DNA of 64,000 nt from Ptychodera flava (GCF_041260155.1 NW_027248278.1:18798244-18862243), one strand, 5' to 3'. Shown: positions 36,723 through 48,639, counted from the first letter of the stretch. Program-made: numbers and translations. Notes: generated by a model not told the origin, from the sequence alone.

Positions 36723-36960
36723 TTCCTTTTTGGTGTATTTTAAACAATCAGTCATTCTGTGTTATGATGAATTTGAGTGTAATAACCAAAACACCTGAAA
36801 GTCCTAGACCGTAAAACGCTGCTCTCAAAGCAGCGCGAGCGATTGCGCTGATCACTTATGGATGCCTTTTTACATTCATGCACTGATAGGTCGCAGTGAA
36901 GCTTTCTTGATCTCAATATGTATAGGCGTGGTATGTAGAGGCGAGCTTTACTGTCTTTGA
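36720..36960 (+). repeat. Dispersed repeat headed by (TA)n, copy 2
   Basis: CCTTTTTGGTGTATTTTAAA onward, matching 35896-36100 with a ~60 bp extra stretch (TCACTTATGGATGCC region). No coding potential. Confidence 0.6.
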
Positions 36961-37544
36961 TGGTTCAATGCCCGAGTCAAATTGTTGCAATTATAGATGT
37001 CTGACCTGCAAAAAGCTGGAGTACATTGGAGCATCCTCCCGGAATTACAGACATGTAAATATGCAACATACACGTAAACAAAATCAAAACTATGAACGTG
37101 AGTAATGTTTCTTGGATTGAGAAAAAAAAACCGAAAAGGAACCAGATAAAGCAATAGAAAAGGGGAAAGGAATTTACACCTCTGTGTCAAAACCTATTGG
37201 TGAGAACACGAATCTGAATGAACTTCAAATAATTGGTCGTGTGAGAGTGTTGAGAAGATGGCGCCCATAAAATTGTTACCTAGATCAATTTTGGTCGACG
37301 TGGCCTGGATCTTTATCCAGTAACACAGGGATCATTTCCCATGGTTAATCTAAAAAGCAAAGATGTAATCAATGAGTACAATTCTATCAGAAGCAATTTA
37401 TTTACGTTTAATGATTATTTCTACCTGTGCAAATCAGAATAGCTTTGATTATGATGCGATTGCAAACGCTTTTTTCGTTCATTATGGTGTGGTAAGTTTC
37501 TGAGACAAAAGTGTTCGATTAACAGCGCCCTCTTGAGGTGCATG

Positions 37545-38000
37545 TTGCATTCGTAATCAGCCAGAAACCTCGATCTCCATGTACAGGTCCCCTCTCGCTC
37601 TGAATAAAAGTCAAACCCGTCTAAACTACCTACACGACGGGTTGCATAGTAACAATGGTTTCCATTTGGCCACTGTCCGAATGTGCGAATGGTCACGTTT
37701 CGCCAATAGCATGATTGTTTGCGTAACAGGTGGAGTTTGACAACAGAGAGTAATAAATTCTGGCCAAAGTTGGGATATCTTCACCAGTTCCCTTTGCGCG
37801 ATTTGACAGACGATATCGCACGACTGGATGACGCAACTGCACTGACATATGTGCAGATGACACAGTACAACTATTTTTGTCGTGGTCAAGCATTGTCTTG
37901 CATTGTTGCGTTGTTCGATACAGAAAGGTGTGGAAATATTTCAATGACCTACCTGGTGAAATGTCAAACATCTAATGAGATATCTTGCAAAATAAAACGC
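37545..38000 (-). repeat. Inverted-arm sequence, unit D (single arm)
   Basis: Homologous to 14100-14510 and 26640-27060; the partner arm is missing from unit D. Frames are open on both strands (plus 37719-38156, minus 37971-37693) but neither is conserved in A or B. Confidence 0.6.
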
Positions 38001-38222
38001 CTTAACACATTCCGATTGGTAGATATGGAGTTAAAATTTGAGGTGACAGGTTATGTCTTGCTTAATATTTGTATCCGTTCAAACTCGGGGCCGTGTTCGA
38101 CCCTGTGCCGACATTGTGTTGATGAGTCCATGGACTGCAGGCGGGTAAGTATTTAAGTATTTCTCTGCTTTCTTCTCCGACAATGGACATGATGTTAAAA
38201 CAACGGCATTACTCATAGTCTG

Positions 38223-38225
<3 letters not shown>

Positions 38226-38301
<76 letters not shown>
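38226..38301. repeat. (GA)n microsatellite
   Basis: About 37 GA units. It marks the right end of sequence shared with the duplicated units. Confidence 0.95.
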
Positions 38302-38302
<1 letters not shown>

Positions 38303-38887
38303 ATTTGTCGCGATATTACTATTATTTGTGCCATTCCGAACAAATATCCAAAAACCAAACAAGCCAAGAAAGACGAAACAATTGTTGGACAAAGAAAAAT
38401 TTAAACCCTCGGATCAGTAGTATCGTATAAGGTGAGTTATGACGCGCAGAAAGCTTAATCGACGTTTAAAAGATGAATCAGCGTTATATAGAATTAACAA
38501 CGCTATGACGAGCATTACTTGTGTGGGTTAATTATCTTCTTATTTGTGTAACGTCGATGTGAGGTACAAAGGTACCGGCCGACGGAAAGAGATAAAATAC
38601 CAATCTAAGTATTTATTATTGTGTTGTGTATCATAAATAAACATTGTGCAAATTATAACATTTGTCAAGATAATTTTGTAGCTTCATTAGATCATAGGTG
38701 AATAACCGTGACCAAAAAATGCTCATACAAACTGTAAATCAGCATATACTTTGTACTGTTAGAAATATGAATGGTTATGCACTCGAGTTTTACGATCATG
38801 TTAACAGAATAGGATGCATTTACAAAGAACACACTTCTGTAGGTAAGGGGAAGGTTCAAATAATTTACATAAAACGAACATGCTAAC
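38302..38887. other. No gene seen
   Basis: Unique AT-rich sequence between the (GA)n tract and a MITE. The 62-codon frame at 38698-38886 has no recognisable domain and ends at the MITE target site. Confidence 0.5.
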
Positions 38888-38891
38888 TTAA

Positions 38892-39247
38892 GGTAGTATA
38901 CGCCTCAAGCTCGAAAGTGAAAGACTTAAACTTTCCTCAATGAATATTTTAACCATTTTCTTTCAAAATCAAGAATAAAAAAAGGGTCGGGGAGGGGGTT
39001 ACCGTGCAAAATTTGGCACGAGGGAAACAAGTAACCCAAGATTTACAGATATTTGATATTCAAAATGGCAACCATCTCTGTGTAAACTCTATTGAGAAAA
39101 AATAAAATTGTCGAATTTTGAACAACTAAGACGGTGAAAAGTTTTCCTACACCAAGAGCTTAAAAGTGAACACCCACTAGTGGTGGATCAGAATAGAATT
39201 GATAAAAATTCAAAGGCCGAATAGCGGTCCCCGAGGCGCGTTCTACC
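38892..39247. mobile_element. TTAA-flanked MITE
   Basis: 356 bp between TTAA (38888-38891) and TTAA (39248-39251). Ends read GGTAGTATACGCCTCAAGCT and, inward from the right, GGTAGAACGCGCCTCGGGGA. Same family and orientation as 4483-4821. Confidence 0.8.
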
Positions 39248-39251
39248 TTAA

Positions 39252-39881
39252 CGTCATAACATCAAACTGAAGGAGTTGCTAAAGTAGAGCAGCATAAAAT
39301 ATTCACTATTTTCAAAAGCTGTTCGTCTGCTGAGTATCATGCATTGTATCAATCGTCTGATCGAGACGACTCTAAGTTATCGTGTGTGTTGGCACGATTA
39401 AGCTCACTTCCATTAGTGTTGTGAAAGCTTAAACTCTTACAGAGGTTGAAATTTATGTTGTAACATCTATTAGTGCAAGATGCGAGGTATAATGATATTC
39501 AAATATGCAGATTACATTAATGAGCATTGTTTCGGTATTAAACTTCTATGCTAATGACCCTTAATCAATGTGGAATATTCATGCACCTGGGATCTTGCAT
39601 TGTATATGTACCATAAAGAAAATCACTTGAACTCATCTTCGTTATCTTTATAACGGGATTTCTCTCCATTGTAACCAACAGAAACATTATCGAATGAAAC
39701 ATAACGGTTGAATAAGTGGAAGTATGAATATAAGAGTCAAGATCGCAAAGCGGGGTAGCAAATTTGAAGTTGCCGCCTTCACGTATTGTAAATGTTGTCT
39801 TTTGTCCTTCTCTTAGTAAATCAATTTTGCGTCAGAATTCTATGTTTTATTATGTGCTTTGCATGTCCTAATCTTGCTTGT
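39252..39881. other. No gene seen
   Basis: Unique AT-rich sequence between two TTAA-flanked elements. No exon, domain or repeat recognised. Confidence 0.5.
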
Positions 39882-39885
39882 TTAA

Positions 39886-40657
39886 GGTAAAGTGCGACGA
39901 ATTCGGACGCGCACGCGCTTTAGAACGTTTCTGCGCAGATTTAACTCCAGCCTGCCGCAAATGGGTTATTTTGTAGCGCATGTATTTAACATCACCTGTC
40001 ATTGTTGAAATTGGGCTTTTACCTAATTTTTTGACCCAGTGTCTTAGAAATGCATGTGACCTATAACCTTGTCATATTTTGACCCCCTAGGAAGCTGGTT
40101 TTTATTCAATATGAGCGAAAAATTAACATTTCTCTCCTATTTATATGGCGCAAATTACCCATTCACCTGGAGATATTGTAAAAAGTAGCGTGGTGACACC
40201 CTTTTATTAAAAGTGTAAACTAAATGGTATTATGTCAGGAGTTTATTCGCCAAGTTTGGTCAAAATGACACCATTCAAAGCGACAGGAAGAAAGTTCGAA
40301 AATTATATAGTGATATAATTTCGATATCGTCATTTTGTAATCGATACTTATGTTAAAATTTCTTCACAAACATCATGAAAACTATACATTCAATAAATAT
40401 GGATCTTAAGTCTTGGTATTTATTAAAATTAACTCATTTACTAAGCGTTTTATAATTGCTTTCTTTAGTTTAAGTGAATTATATCATTTTTATTTATTTC
40501 TAACGACGCCATTTTAACGTCCGTTTCCATGGAAACAAGCGTGGTGACCCCCATTTTTTATTCATTTTGCACTTGCAAAACTTCCAAGAATATTTGTGCA
40601 AAGTTTCAAGAAAATGACACCACAACTTAATTTTGACGTAATTCGTAGTACTTCACC
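39886..40657. mobile_element. TTAA-flanked non-autonomous element, second family
   Basis: 772 bp between TTAA (39882-39885) and TTAA (40658-40661). Left end GGTAAAGTGCGACGAATTCG; right end read inward GGTGAAGTACTACGAATTAC, about 20 bp of imperfect TIR. The interior has a duplicated module: GCGTGGTGACACCC near 40189 and GCGTGGTGACCCCC near 40540, each followed by an AAAATGACACCA motif. No transposase frame. Confidence 0.7.
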
Positions 40658-40661
40658 TTAA

Positions 40662-41134
40662 GTTTTTCACTTGTAAACCGTCAACCTTGATTTTTCAATG
40701 TCGAAACTGATTAATGCTGGCAAATGTTTGGTCTGTTCACCGTACAAACAGGTCCACACTCACCTCTACAACAACCCAGGGTTAAATAAAGACTATGTAA
40801 ACAACAGTAAAATAGTATTACATTCTTTAATCTAGAGGTTTTTCAAAAGGTTTCGATAGCCAATAAAACTCTAAAAACACAATAGACAAAGGCTACACAC
40901 CCTAACCGTTTATAAATCATCGCCTACATGTAGTAAAAGTTACTTTGTCGCCTTGAACAGTAATCTGTAATGTATGGTTTTGGAAATATGTATAACACAA
41001 ACTATTCACATGGATTAAAACAACATTCTTTCAGTGCACTAATCGTTTTGCTATGGACGATAATTTTCTGCAGCTAGAGAAATGATATTGAATTCAACGT
41101 AAATGCCATTCTCCATACGCAATGTACTTATTGC
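40662..41134. other. No gene seen
   Basis: AT-rich unique sequence; nothing recognised. Confidence 0.5.
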
Positions 41135-41159
41135 ATGGTTTGTTTCGTTTCGTTTGGAG

Positions 41160-41665
41160 CGTCGATATCTTCCACCGTAGGGATGTTAAAACTTTGTACC
41201 ATAGTGGTGTCAAAGTTCTCCTTCGTGGAGGGTTTTAAGGTGTCACCATTCTCCACCATAGGGATCTCAAAGTTCTCTAACGTACGGGTCGCCACATTCT
41301 TCACTATTGGGGGTGTCAACATGATCCACCATCAGGGTCTCAAAGTTCTCCATCGTAGAGTGTCAAGATCCTCCACCGTAGAGGTGTCAAAACTGACCAC
41401 CATTGGGGTGGGGGTCAAAATTGTCCACGACAGGGTGTCAAAATTATCCATCAGAGCAGGTCACAATTCTCTTCCATATGGGTGTCAAACTTGACCACCA
41501 TAGGGAGTCAATATTATCCGCCATAGGCTTTAAAATTCTCGACCATAGTGATGTCAAAATATTCAATCTTAGGCATGTCAAAAAATCTCCAACACAGAGA
41601 TGTCAACATTCTCCACTATAGGTGTGTCAAAATTCTTCCCCATAGCGAGGTCAAGATTTACACCA
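41160..41665. repeat. 24-bp minisatellite, about 20 degenerate units
   Basis: Unit close to CACCATAGGGATGTCAAAAT plus TCTC. Because 24 is a multiple of three, each strand can stay open: on the minus strand units read ENF(D/E)IPMV, seen in the frame 41322-41128 as ENFEIPMV, ENFDTTMV and SFNIPTVE. Later units differ in length and break the frame, so this may be a decayed coding repeat or a plain minisatellite. Confidence 0.75.
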
Positions 41666-43299
41666 TTTCTGAGTTTGTTATGAAGCATGACAATATACAA
41701 TATCAACAAATTTATTTCAATAAATCACTTCAAATTGTGTGTTGCTAGCCAGTTCTGTTGTTCTGTACATACATTATCATTGGCAAGATTCCAAAATAAC
41801 AAAATGTATTTACTTTCTTGGTTCCTCAAAAACCTGAAATGTATATTTTTATTAGTTTGTTGCCTTACAATGTTGATGTTGTCACTAGATTTATACAGCT
41901 CTCTGAGGGGTAGACGTATTTTTTGACGTCCTTTCATTTCACTTGCATTTCATTTCGCCTGAAGTATATAGGTCTATATATAACTACATAGGTCACAAAA
42001 TCTTTGCTCATGTGAACACAAACATCTCAGACTTACTATACCAAGTCGATACACCAAACCATCATGATGATTCACATAGTTACGCTGGTTTGATAGTTTC
42101 GGTTTAAGCGTCCTAGCCAGATTGAGCTGAAGGTTGGCAGATACATGTGACCTCAGGGCAAGCAAAACTGTGCTCCGACATGTTCCTGCCGAAACAGTGC
42201 AATGGACATTTTCGCTAAATCCGAAAGATCAAACTATGATGATCGTAGTAACCACTTCAACAAGGTTACCTGCAAGGGAGTATTATTAATGAAGGATTTT
42301 TGTTCTGTGTTGTCTTGACACTAACACAAGTAGCTGTTCCCAATTTAGCTTTGTTCTCATAATATGGGCGATGCCATGCTGTTGTCATGGTTTGCATACC
42401 CTGGAGTTCAAAAGTTGATATTTACAGTAGCAGATTCAAGCGGTCAATAAACACTGCCGTCCTGTTCCGAAGGACATACTATACAGAGCGTTTTGACACT
42501 AGTCACTACACTCAATCATGGGGGTTGTCTCAATACGAAGGAACAGCCTCCATCTCTATAAAATACAACGAACACTCTACCATGTACTAGATAGATAGAA
42601 AAGCCTGCTGTCACCAAAAGGTCGCATATTTTCAAAAGTACTACGGTACATTTAAAACAAACTGAACGGAATCTTAACTTAAGCTAGCTGAGCAGTTTAA
42701 TGCGCAAAATGTCTATTTTCCATTTGGTTTTTGAATAAGGGATTGGATATTCCATTTTGTGAAATCCACCTTACATTTTGTTTTTTGAGAGAAATTTGGT
42801 TCACATCATAAGATAAATTACAAAGAATTACAGCCGGAAAGGCTGAAAATCTTATGACACAAGATAAACAAGAAACTTTGAGACTGTGAAAGCAAAATGA
42901 CGCACGTAAACGACATTTTAGCCATTTTCAAGGCTTTACGTACTAATAAACTTATAGATAAATATTCTATGTTAGGTAAGTTGTAAACAGGTCAGAAAAA
43001 GGAAGTGGTGTGGCGAGTTGAATGTCGCCATTATACAGCATTAATAGAAACGTCTTGTTTTGGGGTTGGACTGTGGACAGCTGCTAGTCTCACCGTTTCA
43101 CTATAAATATGACCCAGAACAAGCCAGTAGTTTGCACAACAAACAACAACCAATCCAACACAAAGTATGCCGTGGATGTCTCTGATAACCTTAACGACCT
43201 AGTTTCAAAATGTTGACCTTTAACCCCATGTCTAAAGCATTCAAACCTCTGTGCTAAAGGGTAAAATTAGCTACATATCGACTTCAAGTGGACGAGTAA
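41666..43299. other. No gene seen
   Basis: Unique sequence with short frames on both strands (for example 41725-41937 and 42387-42590) lacking domains or splice support. Nothing further recognised. Confidence 0.5.
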
Positions 43300-43521
43300 T
43301 TAACAAATTAGGCGAAACAGTTCTGTAATGCCTTTCCAATCTTGAACAGCAATGTTCTTTGTTATGACACTTAATTGCAAGCTTGATGTGGGACACACCT
43401 TGACAACAATGTAGTAGTCACGTGACTGCATAGTCCGACGAGCTGTTGAGTTCACATCTCTGATGACTGTGGATTTCTTGGTGCGGTCAGTTTGCTTAAA
43501 GAGATCCGGCAAGAAATCCAT
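43300..43521 (-). CDS. Possible exon, hypothetical protein
   Basis: Minus-strand frame starting MDFLPDLFKQTDRTKKSTVI. An AG (TTGTTGTAG) lies just upstream of the start and GTGTGTCC follows ...YYIVVK, so it could be a spliced exon ending near 43398. Amino-acid composition is ordinary rather than repeat-like. No family recognised. It lies about 110 bp downstream of a second similar frame (43836-43633), and the two could belong to one minus-strand gene, but no convincing splice join was found. Confidence 0.25.
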   Translation of the reverse strand: MDFLPDLFKQTDRTKKSTVIRDVNSTARRTMQSRDYYIVVKVCPTSSLQLSVITKNIAVQDWKGITELFRLIC

Positions 43522-43632
43522 AGTAATTCGAGAATTGTGCAGCCTACAACATGATTACCCACTTTAGAGTCAACTTAGTTGCCATTCTTATTATTATTTA
43601 TACTGAGCGATTTATACAGAAAGTTGTGGGAT

Positions 43633-43836
43633 TCATATTTTCAAATAACTTGCACGGCCATTACTGGTATCAGATGTAGTCAGTACAAGATTTTGGTCGC
43701 TCTGTATCTCTGTTGAAATTAAGTCAAGTTCAAAGAAATTCCAAGAAGCGTTCCAAGAAATGCCATAAACGTCACTTTTATTCCCCATCATTTTGGCCAA
43801 ATGGCGCCTCATGTTGAGGATTTCTCCTTCTGCCAT
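43633..43836 (-). CDS. Possible 5' exon, hypothetical protein
   Basis: Minus-strand frame beginning MAEGEILNMRRHLAKMMGNK with a favourable ATGG start context. The composition looks coding (tryptophan and aromatic residues in WNASWNFFELDL). A possible donor CCA|GTAATG lies near 43665. No domain recognised. It may be the first exon of the gene continuing at 43521. Confidence 0.25.
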   Translation of the reverse strand: MAEGEILNMRRHLAKMMGNKSDVYGISWNASWNFFELDLISTEIQSDQNLVLTTSDTSNGRASYLKI

Positions 43837-43839
43837 AGC

Positions 43840-45920
43840 ACGCCCTCACTGACAAACCTATGACATCTTACGATTGGGCCATTTGGACATTGAGGGCGCC
43901 GCATTTACAGGAGTCCAAGATACACTTGGTTGATTAACTCAGAGATAGCTCTATCAGTTACATACACAATAAGTACACCTTTTGACGAGATGGGGAATTA
44001 CTCGTATAGCACACCATCACCTGATCTCCGAAATCTATGTGGTTAATTTCGGAACAAAGCGAAAATAATGACGCACGAGACTGGCTGTTTCACAGCTCCT
44101 CTCTTTTGAATTATTCGACTTGAACTGTGACAACTAAATGGGTTCAATGACGGACCGATCGACGTTTATGGCTATAGTTAGAGTAACAGCTGTGACAGTA
44201 TACAACAGTAACTTAATCAGAACTTCCCCAAAACAGACATCAAACAAAAACAGAATACTTTAGTATATTTTGCAATATACTGCATATTTTTAATGATTTC
44301 CCGGGAGTCTGGTAAATATGGATCAACACATCTGACAATACATAATGTAAATATTCACTTATGGTATGGCCCATAAGTAAGTGTGTTCATTAAAATAAAC
44401 TGCAAGACTTTTTGAAACGGATATCCTTCCAACGAAAATCTTATACAACTTCTCCTTCTTTTCTGAATATCAACGTCACATACAAGGCCGTTGTGCACTG
44501 ACATTTGCCTTTGTCACTGAAGACCAGAAGACGGTTAAGGCTGATAAGTGTTTGGATGAATGGGATTTTTTGCTGCGTTCTTAATGGTGGAAATTAACGC
44601 GGCGAGAAATCCGCTTTTGTCCGAGCAAACCGCAGCGTCGACTAACGTGACACTTGTCGATACTCGTGGAATTCACCTGAAAAGCATGTATGACAGATTT
44701 TTTTTTGTAACCTAACGACAAAGGATGTGCAACCGGAAAGATGTGATTATGCTTCCCACAATTTCAGTTCCGTAACTTTCAAAATATCTGAGTGTAAAAC
44801 ATACATAAACATCCTGCGAAACAAGAACGCATCGCACAGGGCTCAAATGACATCATTATGATGAAAATTATAGGTAAGTTTCACCATCGTGTTTATGCAA
44901 CTACCATCCCGTAAAGAAGGGTCAATGTTCTATCACTGGATAGCATATTTGCACCATCTTGTAAAATGTGTTAAAAGAAACAATGAATGAAACTAATCAA
45001 AAAGCAAGCAAAAGCAAATTTGAAGCCTACTTACCTGGTCAGCCTACCGTTCAATTCTTGTACGAAAACGTGTCACATGACCATCTTTACAGGACCAAGG
45101 ATCACCGTACAGGTCCGTTGCAAACGAAATCTGTAGCATTTCAACTCGAACTCCATATAACCTCCGAAAACAAATTTCAATGTTTTGAGGAGCGATTACA
45201 AAACGAAACTTCGATAACTTAACCCGCCTTCCAGCACGATAGATTTGCTGAACTTTGTTGATCAAAGTTTAAACTATTAACAGAAGTCTCAACTCAAGTA
45301 TTTCAAAACAAAATAGGAATGGTTACTGACTGCCAGGCTTGACCTTAGCATGTTATATTTGTTTTGAATTTTGCACCACCTTAATATCCTAAATGCTCTG
45401 AGTCTCATTCCACATACGAGTTCTACTCATAACGCGCCCTTGGGAAAAGCAACTTTCTGAACATGAAATTTTCAGTTAAGGACCCCCCTTCTGTTCTGAA
45501 AAGCCATATTCATCTCAAGTACCAACAAGAAAGGCTGCGTAGTAAGAGGGTTTTCACGGCCACCCTTTGTTTATGCAGAAATCAACATGTTTCTAAACTA
45601 CTAAAGGATCTTTGGCCTTTTTAGTTTCGACAACAGATAGCGATGAACGACTGCCATAAGTTCGCTGGGCAATTTAATAAACGATTTCAGCTGAAAAGCT
45701 GATAAAACCGCACTGAGTCAGAGATGCTTGCTGGTGTTATAGTAAAACTATTGTCGTTTAAGTGTTGCCTCGCCTTATTGTGTCGGTCGATGAGGACAGC
45801 ATGAAAATATGTCAATGACTTACATAGAATGAGTTACTAATGACATACAATGACGGCAGACATTCCTATTGGTACATATAAAGTTATTTTGGAGTATAGG
45901 AGGTAGTAGCGACTATCTCA
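43840..45920. other. No gene seen
   Basis: Unique sequence. The overlapping frames at 44968-45222 (plus) and 45044-45265 (minus) have no motif that would favour either. Nothing else recognised. Confidence 0.45.
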
Positions 45921-45922
45921 TT

Positions 45923-45923
<1 letters not shown>

Positions 45924-45987
<64 letters not shown>
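45924..45987. repeat. (GA)n microsatellite
   Basis: About 32 GA units; frames reading LSLSLS on the minus strand are artefacts of it. Confidence 0.95.
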
Positions 45988-45988
<1 letters not shown>

Positions 45989-47321
45989 CAAAAGGTCGCT
46001 TTTTTGAGTGTTTGGGAAAGGGAAGCTAGAAGGAAAAGTGGAATTCTGCAAATCGTTGGGCCGAGGCGGGAGGGGTTTGCTAACAGCCTTCTCTCTATAC
46101 ACTTGAAAGTTTGACTGTCCACGACATCGGTTTGTCGTCCCCCAGAGATTATAAGGAAACTGACGACTGTCCGTTCTTATGATCAGACAATTTATCGCAG
46201 CTAGCTTTTACACTACCTAGCGCTGGCAAATGCGTTTCAACTATTCGCCTACGTGACGGATGGACTATTTGATATACGAGATGAATGTCATTATTTTTTC
46301 GGCACCTAAAAACAACATTCATTTTCCATGACACGCATACGCCCCACTCCTATTTCCACATTTTTTTTCTAAATAGAGTATGGTGGCAAACGTTTATGGC
46401 AGGATGTTGACCAAACTTACCGAAATCTCATGATCGACCCCTACAGTCTCATTTATATATAGTGCTAGCGTGGGCGTTTTTTTTTTCTGTAAAACGCGAC
46501 AATCTGATAATTCCATCAGCATACGTTAGCACTTCAGATAAATTTACCGCAAACCTCAGCAAAGGACCGGATTAAATTGAGGTGTCCCTGACATATCATG
46601 CCTTGAAGTCAAGCCAAGGACGGTAGTATCTAAATGTACCAATATGTTGGGTTTCTTCAACAATATACTGATGAACTAAATTACAGTGTCCGAATAGTGG
46701 GTTTTCATCTGTGTGTCATATTTAAAGTAACGGAGAGAAGTTTCCCAAGTTTGCAAAAAATGACGTCAGACTTCAGTTTTATGTTATGAACTTTACATTT
46801 TCATATGCACAAAAATGGATGAAAACAAAGATATATGGACCATATTGACGTGAGTTTAGTGAACCAGTTACTCTTGCTTACATGTTTTAAAATGTCTAAC
46901 TAGTCCTTATAAACATAATTTTTTTTTTTGGGGGGGGGTCGGTAGATTCATTCAACATTTCAGCTTGAACATGCCTTCTGTACGACTATACTGCCAGGCT
47001 GGGCTGATTAATATCAATATGAAAATATATATAAGATGGTGTTAGAGTATGATATTTATTTATTTGTTTGTTTGTTTGTTTGATTGTCAGAAAATAGTAA
47101 TCATACAAATTAAATTTGCCCCATGGCTTGGGTTCAAGCTGACAACTGGATGTCTTGGTGGAATTTACCTAATTTTCCAAATTGATTGCTCAATTGGACT
47201 ATGACGACATAAGTCTATTTCGAGTCCTTACCGACTTTAAGATTTTTAAGAACTATTAATTACTCTTCTCGTTACTTTTTGTCTCAGTGAGTTTTGATTA
47301 ATAGAAATCACTGAACCTTAC
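45988..47321. other. No gene seen
   Basis: AT-rich sequence with homopolymers (T then G run at 46920-46938) and a short (TTTG)n near 47060-47085. No domain or exon recognised. Confidence 0.5.
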
Positions 47322-47432
47322 GAGGCGCCAAATGTAAAAAAATTAATTTACACAATCAAGCTCTTTTTAGAGATAGAAGAGGTGGAAAATGTATATATAG
47401 AGAGGAATTATGTATATATATATACATGTAGA

Positions 47433-47582
47433 ATACATACATACATACACATATACACACATATACACATACATACATACATACATACATACATACATAC
47501 ATACATACATACATACATACATACATACATACATACATACATACATACATACGTACGTACGCACGTACGTACGTATACGTAC
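47433..47582. repeat. (CATA)n and ACGT-rich tract, left arm
   Basis: About 28 CATA units followed by ACGTACGTACGCACGT. Its partner in the right arm, 51061-51293, is longer, so the arms expand independently. Confidence 0.95.
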
Positions 47583-47837
47583 ATCGGACTTTGATACAGC
47601 TCGAAGATTTTACATTAAGCCTCGTTTTCGAGGCTGCTGCTGACTTCTACAGTATCTGACAGCGCTGCAAAATCTTATATCAGCCTCGGTCTGATGAAGT
47701 ATCGCTGTATCAGAACGAGGTTCTATATGTAAGAAACTTACTCAGCTCAGCACAGCTGCAAATTTTTTATATATATATCAACCTCGATCTGATAATACAA
47801 CTACACACAGCAAAGTTTTACATACAGCCTGGTTCTG

Positions 47838-48050
47838 AGGGCAAACTATAGCTGGGAAGTTTTATACACAGATCGGTTGGAAAATTTTACATACAGCCAG
47901 CTGGGAAGTTTTATACACAGACTCGGTGGGAAAATTTTACATACAGCCAGCTGGGAAGTTTTATACACAGGCTCGGTTGGAAAATTTTACATACAGCCAG
48001 CTAGGAAGTTTTATACACAGACTCCATGGGACACTTTTACATACAGACTA
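47838..48050 (+). repeat. ~50-bp tandem repeat, left arm
   Basis: About four units, each made of two ~25-bp halves: GGGAAGTTTTATACACAG plus spacer, and GGAAAATTTTACATACAG plus CCAGCT. The inverted counterpart is at 50400-50830 with about eight units. The open frame 47877-48062 is the translation of these units. Confidence 0.85.
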
Positions 48051-48127
48051 GTCTTGGATTGAGTGTAATACCTGGTGATGCTTATGCTCAGAAAGCGTGA
48101 TTGAACTCTGTCCGGTATCGTACGCGG

Positions 48128-48258
48128 CTATTGCTAGCTCTGCATGGCAGGGCTGTGTGTTACCGGCGTTATACGGCCTCCCACCACAAGAGCCACTATG
48201 GGAGGCCGTATAACGCCGGTAACACACAGCCCTGCCATGAAGAGCTAGCATAGTGCTA
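48128..48258. repeat. Near-perfect nested hairpin, left arm
   Basis: Arms of about 46 bp around CACCACAAGAGCCACTAT. The left arm includes GTGTGTTACCGGCGTTATAC and the right arm is its complement. Absent from the matching place in the right arm (50270-50340), so it inserted after the arms formed. Confidence 0.75.
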
Positions 48259-48639
48259 GCGCTTATGCTATTCAAGTGCATTTGAACTTTCTGGTTTATT
48301 TTGTGCTAGCGACAACAATGACCGTGGTATTGCTATCACGAGAGATCACCACTGATCTGGGCTGTTCCTAGAAGAAAGGACATGCGCTAGGCGTCGACCA
48401 CACAGTGCTCGTTCACTGCAGGTCACTGCAGTCGGCTGTGCAACCTACTTTCGCGGTCTACAGAGTTAAGAGAATAAAGACAAAAATTTAATTCGGAAAT
48501 TTTGGTGCAATAAACCCATGCACTATGATGGATGAAGGCAAATTTGTGCAACAAGACAGCATTTCTTGGTCTTGGACTTTCCTCGGGGCTTTTGACGCAA
48601 GGAGAGTGGCGGTAGGGCCTACACAGAGCATGGTGCTTG

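Larger units (their letters stand above)
36224..37335. repeat. Direct duplication within unit D
   Basis: The block at 36224-36606 (from GGTTCCAACTCACAACCAAT to ATTGTTACCTAGATCAAT) recurs in part at 36961-37300. Between the copies lie (TA)n and the dispersed repeat. In unit A the block is single (13430-13800). Confidence 0.65.
33434..38225. repeat. Segmental duplication, rearranged unit D
   Basis: Homology to the unit restarts inside intron 1 of the peptide gene (matching B from about 17615), runs through the non-coding first exon and TATA promoter, then through the LINE endonuclease segment and the AGGCATT-rich stretch. It skips about 2 kb, resumes near 36224 and ends after the inverted-arm sequence. 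It has no coding exons of the peptide gene and no copy of the plus-strand LINE. An internal segment (36224-36606, again 36961-37335) is duplicated around (TA)n tracts. Confidence 0.8.

Noticed and set aside
37719..38156. 145-codon plus-strand frame ending at a GTAAGT donor-like site (CAGGCGG|GTAAGT)
   Set aside because: The frame is broken in the homologous sequence of units A and B and lies in an inverted-arm repeat, although the donor-like site is conserved.
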